From Cellulomonas pakistanensis (GTDB lineage: Bacteria; Actinomycetota; Actinomycetes; Actinomycetales; Cellulomonadaceae): a stretch of DNA of 50,247 bases. A program made the position numbers and the translations under genes. Shown piece by piece: positions 34,085 to 41,397 of the stretch. Location of the stretch: contig NZ_BONO01000032.1 in NCBI RefSeq assembly GCF_016862755.1, positions 1 to 50,247 of the forward strand, written 5' to 3'. The notes under the pieces were generated by a model, which saw only the letters and a program-made list of their open reading frames with translations, was not told the DNA's origin and made no database searches. Positions within the stretch are counted from its first letter, which is position 1. Each line of letters opens with the position of its first letter.

Positions 34085-34858
34085 TCAGCCCTCGCGGTGC
34101 CGGCGCCGCACCGGCAGGGCGACGAGCACCCCGCCGACCAGCAGCAGCAGCGCCGCCGCGACCACGAGCGGCGTCGCGTCCGACCCGGTGACCGCGAGCA
34201 CCGCCGACGCCGCCCGGACGTCCTCGGGCGCCGCCAGCACGTCGGAGGTCACGACCACGCCGGCGACCTGCTCGACCTCGCCGCCCGGCGCCCCGGGGCC
34301 GCCCGACGCCCCCGGCGGGTTCGCGCACACCGCGGTCTCCGGCGGGTACGCGACGACGGTGGTGGCGCTCGGGTTCACCTCGAGCACGACCTGCACCTCG
34401 GGCCGCGTGAAGTCGTAGGCGTCGTGCTCGGACCAGGTGCCCTCGGGCGTGAGGTGCCAGCCCGGCCAGTCGACCACGACGCCGTCCTTCACCACCGTCC
34501 CGGGCCAGTACACCCAGCCCGACAGCGGCAGCCCGTCCTGGGTGATGTCGGCGCCCTCCGGGTCGACCCACGTGATCGACAGGGTGTCGTCCGTGGTGCC
34601 GGTGGCCTCGACCGCGTACCGCAGCACGGGCGCGGCCTCGAGGCAGACGCCGGCGGCCTCGGCGACGAGCAGCTCGCACTCGGGCGGCGGGGCGTAGCCG
34701 TCGGTCGGCTGCTCGCACGGGTCGACGACCGCCGCGGCGAGGGCCGGGGCCGCGACCGCGGAGGCCGCCGGCGGGCCGGCCTGGGCCGGGAGGACGGACC
34801 CGAGGACGACGACCGCCGCCGCGGCCAGGGTGCCGATGATGCGTCGCGCTCGTGCCAT
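34085..34858 (-). CDS. Sortase-anchored surface protein (LAVTG)
   Basis: A 257-residue exported protein. Signal peptide 1-28 (ending VLPAQA), a unique extracellular domain with several cysteines (CEQPTDG, PPECELL, GVCLEAAP, AVCANPP) that probably form disulfides, then a Gly/Pro linker, LAVTG at 221-225, a membrane helix and RRRHREG. This is a complete LAxTG sorting signal. The extracellular domain belongs to no family I recognise. It may be anchored by the class F sortase at 15815 or a class E enzyme elsewhere. A motif shared with two polysaccharide-related genes lies 49-62 bases upstream of its ATG. Confidence 0.86.
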   Translation of the reverse strand: MARARRIIGTLAAAAVVVLGSVLPAQAGPPAASAVAAPALAAAVVDPCEQPTDGYAPPPECELLVAEAAGVCLEAAPVLRYAVEATGTTDDTLSITWVDPEGADITQDGLPLSGWVYWPGTVVKDGVVVDWPGWHLTPEGTWSEHDAYDFTRPEVQVVLEVNPSATTVVAYPPETAVCANPPGASGGPGAPGGEVEQVAGVVVTSDVLAAPEDVRAASAVLAVTGSDATPLVVAAALLLLVGGVLVALPVRRRHREG

Positions 34859-34906
34859 GTCAGTCCCCCAGACGCCTGGCCGCCCGGCGTCGTTGCCGGA
34901 CTGCCC

Positions 34907-34920
34907 GATTCGTACAAACC
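34907..34920 (-). promoter_or_regulatory. Shared upstream motif, site 1
   Basis: On the minus strand the sequence reads GGTTTGTACGAATC. It fits G(A/G)TT(T/C)GT(C/A)CG, also found upstream of the DUF4012 and UDP-glucose dehydrogenase genes in the same orientation. Candidate binding site; the protein is unknown. Confidence 0.4.
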
Positions 34921-35058
34921 GGACATTTCGCCCACGGTACGTCCGCGGTCCGGCGCCCGCACGGCCGGGGTGCGGGTGAAAACCGCTGCGTGATCACGCG
35001 GATCCGGGGGTGTCCCGGCGCGCCGGAGCCGGGCACCGCCGTGACCTGCGCGACCGCG

Positions 35059-36837
35059 TCAGGCAGGGCACTCCCCCGTCACGACGCCCGGCCCCGTCAG
35101 CGTCGGCGTCGTCCACACCGTCACCCGCCCGCCGGGCGCCGGCACGCTCACGGAGTAGGTCTCGGCGGTACCCGGCGCCAGCCGCGAGGTGAGCACGGCG
35201 ACGTCCCGCCGCGCCACCGTCGCGCGCCCGCCGCCGACCACGAGGCCGTCCCGCCGGACCTCCCCGACCCGGCCGTCGCGAGCCGACCAGAACGACACGT
35301 TGGTCGCCAGCCAGCCAGGGGGCACGCCGGACCGCCCGTCGCCGAGCACCTGCGCCGGGTACGCCGCGACGTCCGCGGGCGGGCGGTAGTCGAGCGCCAG
35401 GTCGACCCGGGCCCGGGCGTCGGGCGTGCCGCAGGCCTCCATCGTGACGGTCACCGTGGCGGCGAGGTCGTAGCCGAGCTTGCCCGCCGTCGCGTCGTCG
35501 AGGAACACCCCGACCGCCCCGCCGACCCGCCCGGTGGGCGTCGGCGCGTCGCCGGACAGGAACGCGCCGCCGAGCGGGCCGGCGGCGAGGCGCGCCTGCT
35601 CCGCGGGGTCGGCGGACCAGAGGCGCACCCGCCGCTGGTCGACCGCGTGCAGCAGCACCTCCGCCGCCGCGCGGGCGGTCGCCGGGTCGGCCGCGGCGTC
35701 CCGCAGCACGGCGAACGCCGCGGTGGCCACCTGTGCGTAGAACGCGTCGCCCCAGCGCGGGTCGCCGTAGGCCAGGTACGCGTCGCGCAGCAGCGCCCGC
35801 AGGAGCGTGTCCCCGCCGAGCTCCGCGCCGTCGGCCTGCACGGTCCGGCCGGTGGCGGCCAGCAGGTCGGCGACCACCACCGGGTCCGCCGCGAGCACCC
35901 CGTCGGCCCGCTGGCCGGTCGACTCCTCCCAGAACGCCGCCGCCAGCTCGGCGGCGCGCGGGAAGTCCGGGGTCAGCGCGGCGTCCTGCACCCAGCGTCC
36001 GAGCCGCTCGCCGTGCAGCCCCAGCTCCGCGTCGGTCAGCGGCAGGCTCGGCGCGGCGAGCTCCGGCAGGTCGACGGTGCCCCGCTGGCCGACCAGGCCG
36101 ACGGCGCCGTCGGCGGCCTGCAGCACGGCGACCGCCCCGACGATCCCGCCCTGCGCGCGCAGCTCGGCCGGGTTGAGGGACAGCAGCAGGTACGTGCGCG
36201 GGCCGTCCGCGCCGAGCAGGCCGGGGAGCACGCCGGCGACGTCCTGGACCGCGGCGAGCGAGCCCGCCGAGCCGTCGAGCGCGCCGCGCAGGTCAGCGAC
36301 CGGGCCCGCGACCGGGCCGACCAGCCCGTCCGGGTCGATCGCCGCCAGGTCGGCACGCAGGCGGTCGACCACGTCGGCGGCGCGCGCGGCGGCCGGGGCG
36401 GCGTCCGCGAGCGCCGCGAGGTCGACCCAGCCGGACGGGGCGTTCGTCGCGGGCTCGGCGCGCCCGTCCACGACGGCGGCGACCGCCGCGAGCAGGCCGG
36501 GGGCGGCGTCGCGCACGAGGCCGTCCGCGGCAGAGGAGACGACGGCGACGGCGGTGAGGTCGTCGCCGACCAGGGGCAGGTGCTCCGCGAGCCGCCAGAC
36601 GGGGTCGTCGGACGCGGCCGCGGCGCGGGCGGCGGCGTCCTGCAGCGCCGGCAGCCGCGCCTCGAGCGCCCCCACGTCCAGCGCGTCGACCTCCGGGCGA
36701 GCTCCGTCCGCCGCGGCCCGGAGGTCCCGCAGCGCGGTGCCGGCCTGGTAGACCCGGAACGCGAGCCAGCCGCCGGCGACCAGCGCCCCCGCGAGCACGA
36801 CCGCCACCGCGATGAGCACCCGCCGTCGGACTGCCAT
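35059..36837 (-). CDS. DUF4012 membrane-anchored protein
   Basis: A 592-residue protein with one N-terminal membrane helix (about 8-28) and a large extracytoplasmic DUF4012 region: an Ala-rich helical part (30-200) and the core from about 215 (GPRTYLLLSLNPAELRAQGG through WVQDAALTPDFPRAAELAA). It ends in a beta-rich segment with two cysteines. DUF4012 proteins often sit in exopolysaccharide loci of actinobacteria, but their activity is not known. ATG 36837 is chosen because the upstream extension to 36891 is Pro/Cys-rich and overlaps a candidate operator. Confidence 0.9.
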   Translation of the reverse strand: MAVRRRVLIAVAVVLAGALVAGGWLAFRVYQAGTALRDLRAAADGARPEVDALDVGALEARLPALQDAAARAAAASDDPVWRLAEHLPLVGDDLTAVAVVSSAADGLVRDAAPGLLAAVAAVVDGRAEPATNAPSGWVDLAALADAAPAAARAADVVDRLRADLAAIDPDGLVGPVAGPVADLRGALDGSAGSLAAVQDVAGVLPGLLGADGPRTYLLLSLNPAELRAQGGIVGAVAVLQAADGAVGLVGQRGTVDLPELAAPSLPLTDAELGLHGERLGRWVQDAALTPDFPRAAELAAAFWEESTGQRADGVLAADPVVVADLLAATGRTVQADGAELGGDTLLRALLRDAYLAYGDPRWGDAFYAQVATAAFAVLRDAAADPATARAAAEVLLHAVDQRRVRLWSADPAEQARLAAGPLGGAFLSGDAPTPTGRVGGAVGVFLDDATAGKLGYDLAATVTVTMEACGTPDARARVDLALDYRPPADVAAYPAQVLGDGRSGVPPGWLATNVSFWSARDGRVGEVRRDGLVVGGGRATVARRDVAVLTSRLAPGTAETYSVSVPAPGGRVTVWTTPTLTGPGVVTGECPA

Positions 36838-36852
36838 CTGTCGATCGTCACA

Positions 36853-36865
36853 GATCGGACAAATC
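36853..36865 (-). promoter_or_regulatory. Shared upstream motif, site 2
   Basis: On the minus strand GATTTGTCCGATC lies 16-28 bases before the DUF4012 ATG. It is preceded by a near-copy (TTGCCCGATTTG), giving a tandem 9-base ATCGGACAA/ATCGGGCAA pattern on the plus strand. Confidence 0.4.
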
Positions 36866-36907
36866 GGGCAAGATGGCGGGCCGGGATTCACCCGCCCCCC
36901 GGGTCGG

Positions 36908-38230
36908 TCAGAGCGCCGCGTCCGCCGCCTCGCGCGCCGCCACCTCGTCGGCCGACCGGCGCGGCACCGGCACGTCCGGGTGCACGACCTCGAGGTGCGG
37001 GCGGCTCAGCAGCCGGTACCGGACCTGCACGTGCCACCGCCTGCGGGCCCACAGCGCCGCGGCGACCGAGACCAGCAGCGCCGTGATCGAGCCGATGCCG
37101 ATCGACCAGCGCGGTCCGAAGTGCTCGCCGATCCAGCCGACGATGGGCGACCCGACGGGCGTCGCCCCGAGCATGACGATCATGTAGAGCGACATCACCC
37201 GGCCGCGCACCACGGGGTCGGTCGACATCTGGATGGTGGTGTTCGCGGCGGTGAGCATCGTCAGCGACGCCAGCCCCACCGGGATGCACGCGACCGCGTA
37301 GGACACGTAGGTCGGCATCAGCGCCTGCACGCCGGTCGCGACGCCGAACGCGAACGCCGCGCCGATGACCAGCCGCACGCGGGGCCGCTCGCGCCGCGCC
37401 GCCAGCAGGGCGCCGGCCAGCGACCCGATCGCGAGCACCGAGCCGAGGATCCCGTACTCCCCCGCGCCCTTGCCGAACTCCGCGCGGGCCATGAGCGCGC
37501 TGGTCATCTGGAAGTTCAGGCCGAACGTCGACACCACGCCGATGACCGCCATGATCACGAGGATGTCGCTGCGCCCGCGGACGTACCGGACCCCCTCGCG
37601 GATCTGGCCCTTGGCGCGCGGGGCGACCGGCATGGTGTGCAGCTCGCCGGTGCGCATGAGCACGAGCGCGAGGATCGTCGCGACGAACGACGCCCCGTTG
37701 ATCACGAACACCCACCCCGTGCCGACCGCGGCGATGAGCAGGCCGGCGATGCCCGGGCCGATCAGCCGGGCGGCGTTGAACGACGTGCTGTTGAGGCCGA
37801 CCGCGTTGGACAGCCCGCTCGCCGGCACGAGCTCCGCGACGAACGTCTGCCGCACGGGCTGGTCGAGGGCCGCCACCGCGCCGAGCGCCAGCGCGAACGC
37901 GTACACGTGCCACAGCTGCGCGTGCCCGGACAGCACGAGCGCGCCGAGCCCGAACGCCAGCACCCCCTGGGCGCCCTGGGTGATCATCAGCAGCTTGCGG
38001 CGGTCGACCCGGTCGGCCAGCACGCCCGCCCACGCGGACAGCAGCAGCGTCGGCGCGAACTGCAGCCCGGTCGTGATGCCGACGGCGAGCCCCGACTCGT
38101 CCGTCAGGTCGGTGAGGACCAGCCAGTCCTGCGCGACGCGCTGCATCCAGGTGCCGATGTTCGCGACCAGCGCGCCGGCGAACCACAGCCGGTAGTTGAA
38201 GAACCGCAGCGAGGAGAAGGTCTGGCTCAT
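36908..38230 (-). CDS. MFS transporter, MFS_3/EntS-like
   Basis: A 440-residue major facilitator with about 12 helices. FNYRLWFAGALVANIGTWMQ and the VADRVDRRKLLMITQ-type loop (ADRVDRRKLL) place it in the MFS_3 branch, which includes the enterobactin exporter EntS and drug pumps. The ATG start overlaps the MarR stop (ATGA), so the regulator and transporter form one operon. Efflux of a toxic compound or siderophore is likely, with the MarR protein sensing it. It ends in a hydrophilic 50-residue tail. Confidence 0.92.
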   Translation of the reverse strand: MSQTFSSLRFFNYRLWFAGALVANIGTWMQRVAQDWLVLTDLTDESGLAVGITTGLQFAPTLLLSAWAGVLADRVDRRKLLMITQGAQGVLAFGLGALVLSGHAQLWHVYAFALALGAVAALDQPVRQTFVAELVPASGLSNAVGLNSTSFNAARLIGPGIAGLLIAAVGTGWVFVINGASFVATILALVLMRTGELHTMPVAPRAKGQIREGVRYVRGRSDILVIMAVIGVVSTFGLNFQMTSALMARAEFGKGAGEYGILGSVLAIGSLAGALLAARRERPRVRLVIGAAFAFGVATGVQALMPTYVSYAVACIPVGLASLTMLTAANTTIQMSTDPVVRGRVMSLYMIVMLGATPVGSPIVGWIGEHFGPRWSIGIGSITALLVSVAAALWARRRWHVQVRYRLLSRPHLEVVHPDVPVPRRSADEVAAREAADAAL

Positions 38231-38664
38231 CCGGCCGTCCCCGCGGCGATGCGACGCAGCAGCCCGGCGGCGTCCGCCAGGGTGCGGCGCTCGTCCGGCG
38301 TGAGGACCGCGAGCTGGGCGGCGAGCCACGCGTCGCGCCGGCGCCGGGTCTCCCGGACCTCGGCCTCCCCCGCGTCCGTGAGGCTGACGACGACCTGCCG
38401 CCCGTCGGTCGGGTGCTCGGACTTGCGCACGAGCCCGAGCTCGACGAGCGCGTTGACGGTCCGGGTCATCGAGGGCGGCTGCACGTGCTCGGCGTCGGCG
38501 AGCGCCCCGGGCGACAGCGGCCCCTCGCGCAGCAGGATCGCCAGCACGTTGAACTGCGGGTCGGGCAGGTCGGCGCCGCCGCGCCGGCTCCGGATCCGCC
38601 GGGTCGAGGTGGCGAGCGCGACCCGCAGCTCCCCCGCGAGCTCGGCGACCTGGTCCGTGTGCAC
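38227..38664 (-). CDS. MarR-family regulator of adjacent MFS pump
   Basis: A 145-residue winged-helix repressor: helices PDPQFNVLAILLREGPLSPG, recognition helix EHVQPPSMTRTVNALVELG and wing RKSEHPTDGRQVVVSLT. The GTG start at 38664 sits about 7 bases after a -10-like TAAGGT, so the message is probably leaderless. It overlaps the MFS gene it likely controls. Confidence 0.93.
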   Translation of the reverse strand: MHTDQVAELAGELRVALATSTRRIRSRRGGADLPDPQFNVLAILLREGPLSPGALADAEHVQPPSMTRTVNALVELGLVRKSEHPTDGRQVVVSLTDAGEAEVRETRRRRDAWLAAQLAVLTPDERRTLADAAGLLRRIAAGTAG

Positions 38665-38669
38665 AACAG

Positions 38670-38700
38670 TTACCTTACGTCATTACCCCCGCTAACCAAA
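38670..38700 (-). promoter_or_regulatory. Promoter/operator of the marR-MFS operon
   Basis: This short stretch is unusually AT-rich for the window. On the minus strand TTGGTT (38699-38694) and TAAGGT (38677-38672) are 16 bases apart. TTACC occurs twice, 13 bases apart, around TTACGTCA, a plausible site for autorepression. Confidence 0.45.
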
Positions 38701-38705
38701 CCCGG

Positions 38706-38771
38706 CGCCGAGATGGCAACTCTCGGCTGCGCGCCCTGAGTCGTCGACAGCCGAGAGTTGCCATCTCGGCG
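38706..38771. repeat. Intergenic palindrome, family A, copy 2 (left of DUF559 gene)
   Basis: Perfect 24-base arms (38706-38729 with 38748-38771) start CGCCGAGATGG and end CTCTCGGCTG; the loop is 18 bases. The arms are identical to those of copy 3 at 39805. This copy is not in a convergent gap: it lies between the leftward marR promoter and the start of the rightward nuclease gene. Confidence 0.93.
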
Positions 38772-38880
38772 GCGTGATCACCGGGCAGCGACCCATCCAC
38801 AGGAGGACCGGCTGGCGTCGTCCACAGGTCAGGCAGTCGAGGTGCTCGTCGGACGGCGGGTCGACGGCACGGTGTCCCGC

Positions 38881-39801
38881 ATGATCCGTCCCGACCGCAC
38901 CCTGCCCGCCTCGCTGCGTCGCGGCCCGTTCACGACCTCGCAGGCGCTCGCCGCCGGCTTCCCGGAGGACTCGCTCCGCCGAGCGGGCCTCCGCGTACCC
39001 ACCCCGTCCGTCCGGACGACGAGCGACCCGCCGGATCCGAACCACGTGCTCGCACGCTGCCAGGAGTTCGCACCCGTCCTGCCACCCGACGCCGTCTTCT
39101 GCCACGTCACCGCCCTTGCCGCCCAGGGCGCCGAGCTGCCGTTCGGCGTGGATGCGTCCGGGGACCTGCACGTGCAGGTCGGCCCGGGCCGGTCGCTACC
39201 GCGTCGCCGCGGGCTCGTGGGTCACCGTCGAGCCACCACCGCCGTGCCGTTCTTCCGCATGCCCGGCGGGGTCCGCGTGCTCGTGCCCGAGCTCGCCTGG
39301 CTCCAGCTGGCGACCGCGGTCACACCGTGCGAGCTCGTCGTGGCCGGCGACGCCCTGATGAGGCGCAGAGGACCGCTGTGCTCGCACGAGCAGCTGCTGG
39401 GAGCGGTCGCCGCCCTGCCCGCCGGTTCGCGAGGCGTTCGCCGGCTCCGCGCGGCGGCGGAGCACTCCCGGCCGGGGACGGACTCCTGCATGGAGTCGCG
39501 CCTCAGGTGGCTCCTCGTCGACGCCGGGCTGCCCTGCCCGGCGGTGAACGCGCTCGTGCGCGATGCCGACGGGCGGGTGGTCGCGATGCCCGACCTGGCC
39601 TATCTCGAGGCGAAGGTGGCGATCGAGTACGACGACGACGTGCACCGCACGGAGCGCCGCACCTGGCAGCGCGACCGGACCCGGCGCGCCGAGCTCGAGT
39701 CGCTCGGCTGGACGGTGATCGCCTGCACGGCCGACGACGTGCTCCGCCACCCCGAACGCCCGGTCACCTGGGTGCGTCGAGCACTTCGCCGCGCGCGATG
39801 A
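38881..39801 (+). CDS. AbiEi-like/DUF559 endonuclease-fold protein
   Basis: A 306-residue protein. The N-terminus (about 10-45: RRGPFTTSQALAAGFPEDSL) resembles the winged helix of AbiEi-type antitoxins. The C-terminus is a DUF559 domain, a PD-(D/E)XK fold related to very-short-patch repair nucleases, with E205, D238 and the IEYDDDVHR segment (E249, D251) as likely active-site residues, then the RDRTRRAELESLGWTVI helix-strand. ATG 38881 is chosen over the GTG-type start near 38758 because the upstream part reads through the palindrome. No partner toxin gene is adjacent. Two identical family A palindromes flank the gene, the right one three bases after the stop. Confidence 0.85.
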   Translation: MIRPDRTLPASLRRGPFTTSQALAAGFPEDSLRRAGLRVPTPSVRTTSDPPDPNHVLARCQEFAPVLPPDAVFCHVTALAAQGAELPFGVDASGDLHVQVGPGRSLPRRRGLVGHRRATTAVPFFRMPGGVRVLVPELAWLQLATAVTPCELVVAGDALMRRRGPLCSHEQLLGAVAALPAGSRGVRRLRAAAEHSRPGTDSCMESRLRWLLVDAGLPCPAVNALVRDADGRVVAMPDLAYLEAKVAIEYDDDVHRTERRTWQRDRTRRAELESLGWTVIACTADDVLRHPERPVTWVRRALRRAR

Positions 39802-39802
39802 G

Positions 39803-39872
39803 CTCGCCGAGATGGCAACTCTCGGCTGTGCGCGGGTCGCGCGCCGCAGCCGAGAGTTGCCATCTCGGCGAG
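39803..39872. repeat. Intergenic palindrome, family A, copy 3 (right of DUF559 gene)
   Basis: Arms of 26 bases pair perfectly (39803-39828 with 39847-39872). The inner 24 bases equal copy 2 exactly. It starts right after the nuclease stop codon and precedes the end of the convergent UDP-glucose dehydrogenase gene. Confidence 0.93.
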
Positions 39873-39910
39873 GCGCGCGGCGCGGCGGCGGGGCGCGCGG
39901 CGCGCGCGGG

Positions 39911-41236
39911 TTACGGGCGGCCCAGGGCGCGGTAGGTCCAGCCCGCCGCCCGCCAGGCGCGGGGGTCCAGGACGTTGCGGCCGTCCAGGATCGCCGGCCT
40001 CGACACGAGCGGGGCCAGCGCGTGCGGGTCGAGGGACCGGTACTCCGGCCACTCCGTCGCCAGCAGCACGACGTCGGCGCCGGCCACCGCCCCCTCGACG
40101 CTGTCCGCGAACGCCAGGCCCGCCCACGCCTTCCGGGCGTTGTCGATCGCCTGCGGGTCGGTCACGACGACGTGCGCGCCCTGCAGCTGCATCTGCGCCG
40201 CGACGGACAGCGCCGGGCTGTCCCGGATGTCGTCGCTGTCGGGCTTGAACGCCGCGCCGAGCACCGCGACCCGGCGGCCGACGATCGAGCCGTCGCACAC
40301 CTCGCGGGCCAGGTCGACCATGCGCACGCGCCGGCGCATGTTGATGGCGTCGACCTCGCGCAGGAACGACAGCGCCTGGTCCACGCCGAGCTCGCCGGCG
40401 CGCGCCATGAACGCCCGGATGTCCTTGGGCAGGCAGCCGCCGCCGAACCCGAGGCCGGCGTTGAGGAACCTGCGGCCGATCCGGTCGTCGTAGCCGATGG
40501 CGTCGGCGAGCCGGGTGACGTCCGCGCCGGTCGCCTCGCACAGCTCGGCCATCGCGTTGATGAAGCTGATCTTGGTCGCCAGGAAGCTGTTCGCGGCGAC
40601 CTTCACCAGCTGGGCGGTCGCGTAGTCGGTGACGACCAGCGGGGTGTCGTCGGCGAGCGGCGCGGCGTACACCTCGTCGAGGATCTTCCGGGCCCGGTCG
40701 CCGTCGGCCGTCGGGACGCCGTCCTCGTCGGTGGGCAGGCCGTAGACCAGGCGGTCCGGGTGCAGCGTGTCCTGGACGGCGAACCCCTCGCGCAGGAACT
40801 CCGGGTTCCAGACGAGCGTCGCGCCGGTGCCCTCGAGCCGCGCCGCCAACGTCTCGGCGGTGCCCACGGGGACGGTCGACTTGCCGACGACGAGGTCGCC
40901 CGGCTGCAGGTGCGGCAGCACGGCCGCGAACGCGTCCTCGACGTAGGTGAGGTCGGCGCGGAACTCGCCGTGCACCTGCGGGGTGCCGACGCACAGGAAG
41001 TGCACGGTCGCGCCGGCCGCGGCGGCCATGTCGGTCGCGAACGTCAGCCGCCCCTCCCCGCCGACCTCGCTCAGCAGCTCCGGCAGGCCGGGCTCGTAGA
41101 ACGGGGCCGTGCCGGCGGCGAGCAGCGCGACCTTGGCGGCGTCGACGTCGACGCCCACGACGGTGTGGCCGAGCTTGGCCATGCTCGCGGCGTGCACCGC
41201 GCCGAGGTAGCCGCAGCCGATGACGGAGACGCGCAT
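39911..41236 (-). CDS. UDP-glucose 6-dehydrogenase
   Basis: A 441-residue NAD-dependent enzyme that oxidises UDP-glucose to UDP-glucuronate, a precursor of acidic exopolysaccharides and wall glycans. The Rossmann motif GCGYLGAVHA opens the protein; the catalytic cysteine is C268 in FGGGCLPKDIRAF, and NPEFLREG and the K in LVKVAANSFLATK are also in place. A GDP-mannose dehydrogenase has a similar pattern but is less likely given the ATKISFINAMAELCE segment. ATG 41236 follows a purine-poor leader with a motif shared with the DUF4012 gene. Confidence 0.93.
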   Translation of the reverse strand: MRVSVIGCGYLGAVHAASMAKLGHTVVGVDVDAAKVALLAAGTAPFYEPGLPELLSEVGGEGRLTFATDMAAAAGATVHFLCVGTPQVHGEFRADLTYVEDAFAAVLPHLQPGDLVVGKSTVPVGTAETLAARLEGTGATLVWNPEFLREGFAVQDTLHPDRLVYGLPTDEDGVPTADGDRARKILDEVYAAPLADDTPLVVTDYATAQLVKVAANSFLATKISFINAMAELCEATGADVTRLADAIGYDDRIGRRFLNAGLGFGGGCLPKDIRAFMARAGELGVDQALSFLREVDAINMRRRVRMVDLAREVCDGSIVGRRVAVLGAAFKPDSDDIRDSPALSVAAQMQLQGAHVVVTDPQAIDNARKAWAGLAFADSVEGAVAGADVVLLATEWPEYRSLDPHALAPLVSRPAILDGRNVLDPRAWRAAGWTYRALGRP

Positions 41237-41260
41237 GGGGGACCTTTCCGGACGCCGGGG

Positions 41261-41273
41261 GACCGGACGAACC
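41261..41273 (-). promoter_or_regulatory. Shared upstream motif, site 3
   Basis: On the minus strand GGTTCGTCCGGTC lies 25-37 bases before the dehydrogenase ATG, directly after a CGATAG segment. It matches sites 1 and 2 at most positions. Confidence 0.35.
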
Positions 41274-41334
41274 TATCGCGGCCGGGCGACCCCCGGCACA
41301 CGGCTCCCCGCGCACCGCACGCCGGCCCGCGCAG

Positions 41335-41380
41335 ACGACGGCGCCCGCCCGGACGCGGGGGTCCGGGCGGGCGCCGTCGT
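41335..41380 (-). terminator. Terminator hairpin of the NCS2 permease gene
   Basis: A perfect 20-base stem (41335-41354 with 41361-41380) with a 6-base loop lies 18 bases beyond the leftward stop. It is the longest ordinary terminator stem in the window. Confidence 0.85.
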
Positions 41381-41397
41381 GCGGTGCGAGGCTCGGC

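Noticed and set aside
35059..36891. Longer start for the DUF4012 protein at 36891
   Set aside because: The extra 18 residues are Pro/Cys-rich, precede a typical basic-plus-helix membrane anchor, and their DNA contains the shared upstream motif.
38881..39801. Complete AbiE toxin-antitoxin system
   Set aside because: Only the AbiEi-like N-terminal helix is present; there is no adjacent AbiEii nucleotidyltransferase gene.
38706..39872. Ordinary insertion sequence carrying the DUF559 gene
   Set aside because: No transposase motif and no target-site duplication next to the palindromes; each end is itself a palindrome rather than one arm of a terminal inverted repeat pair.
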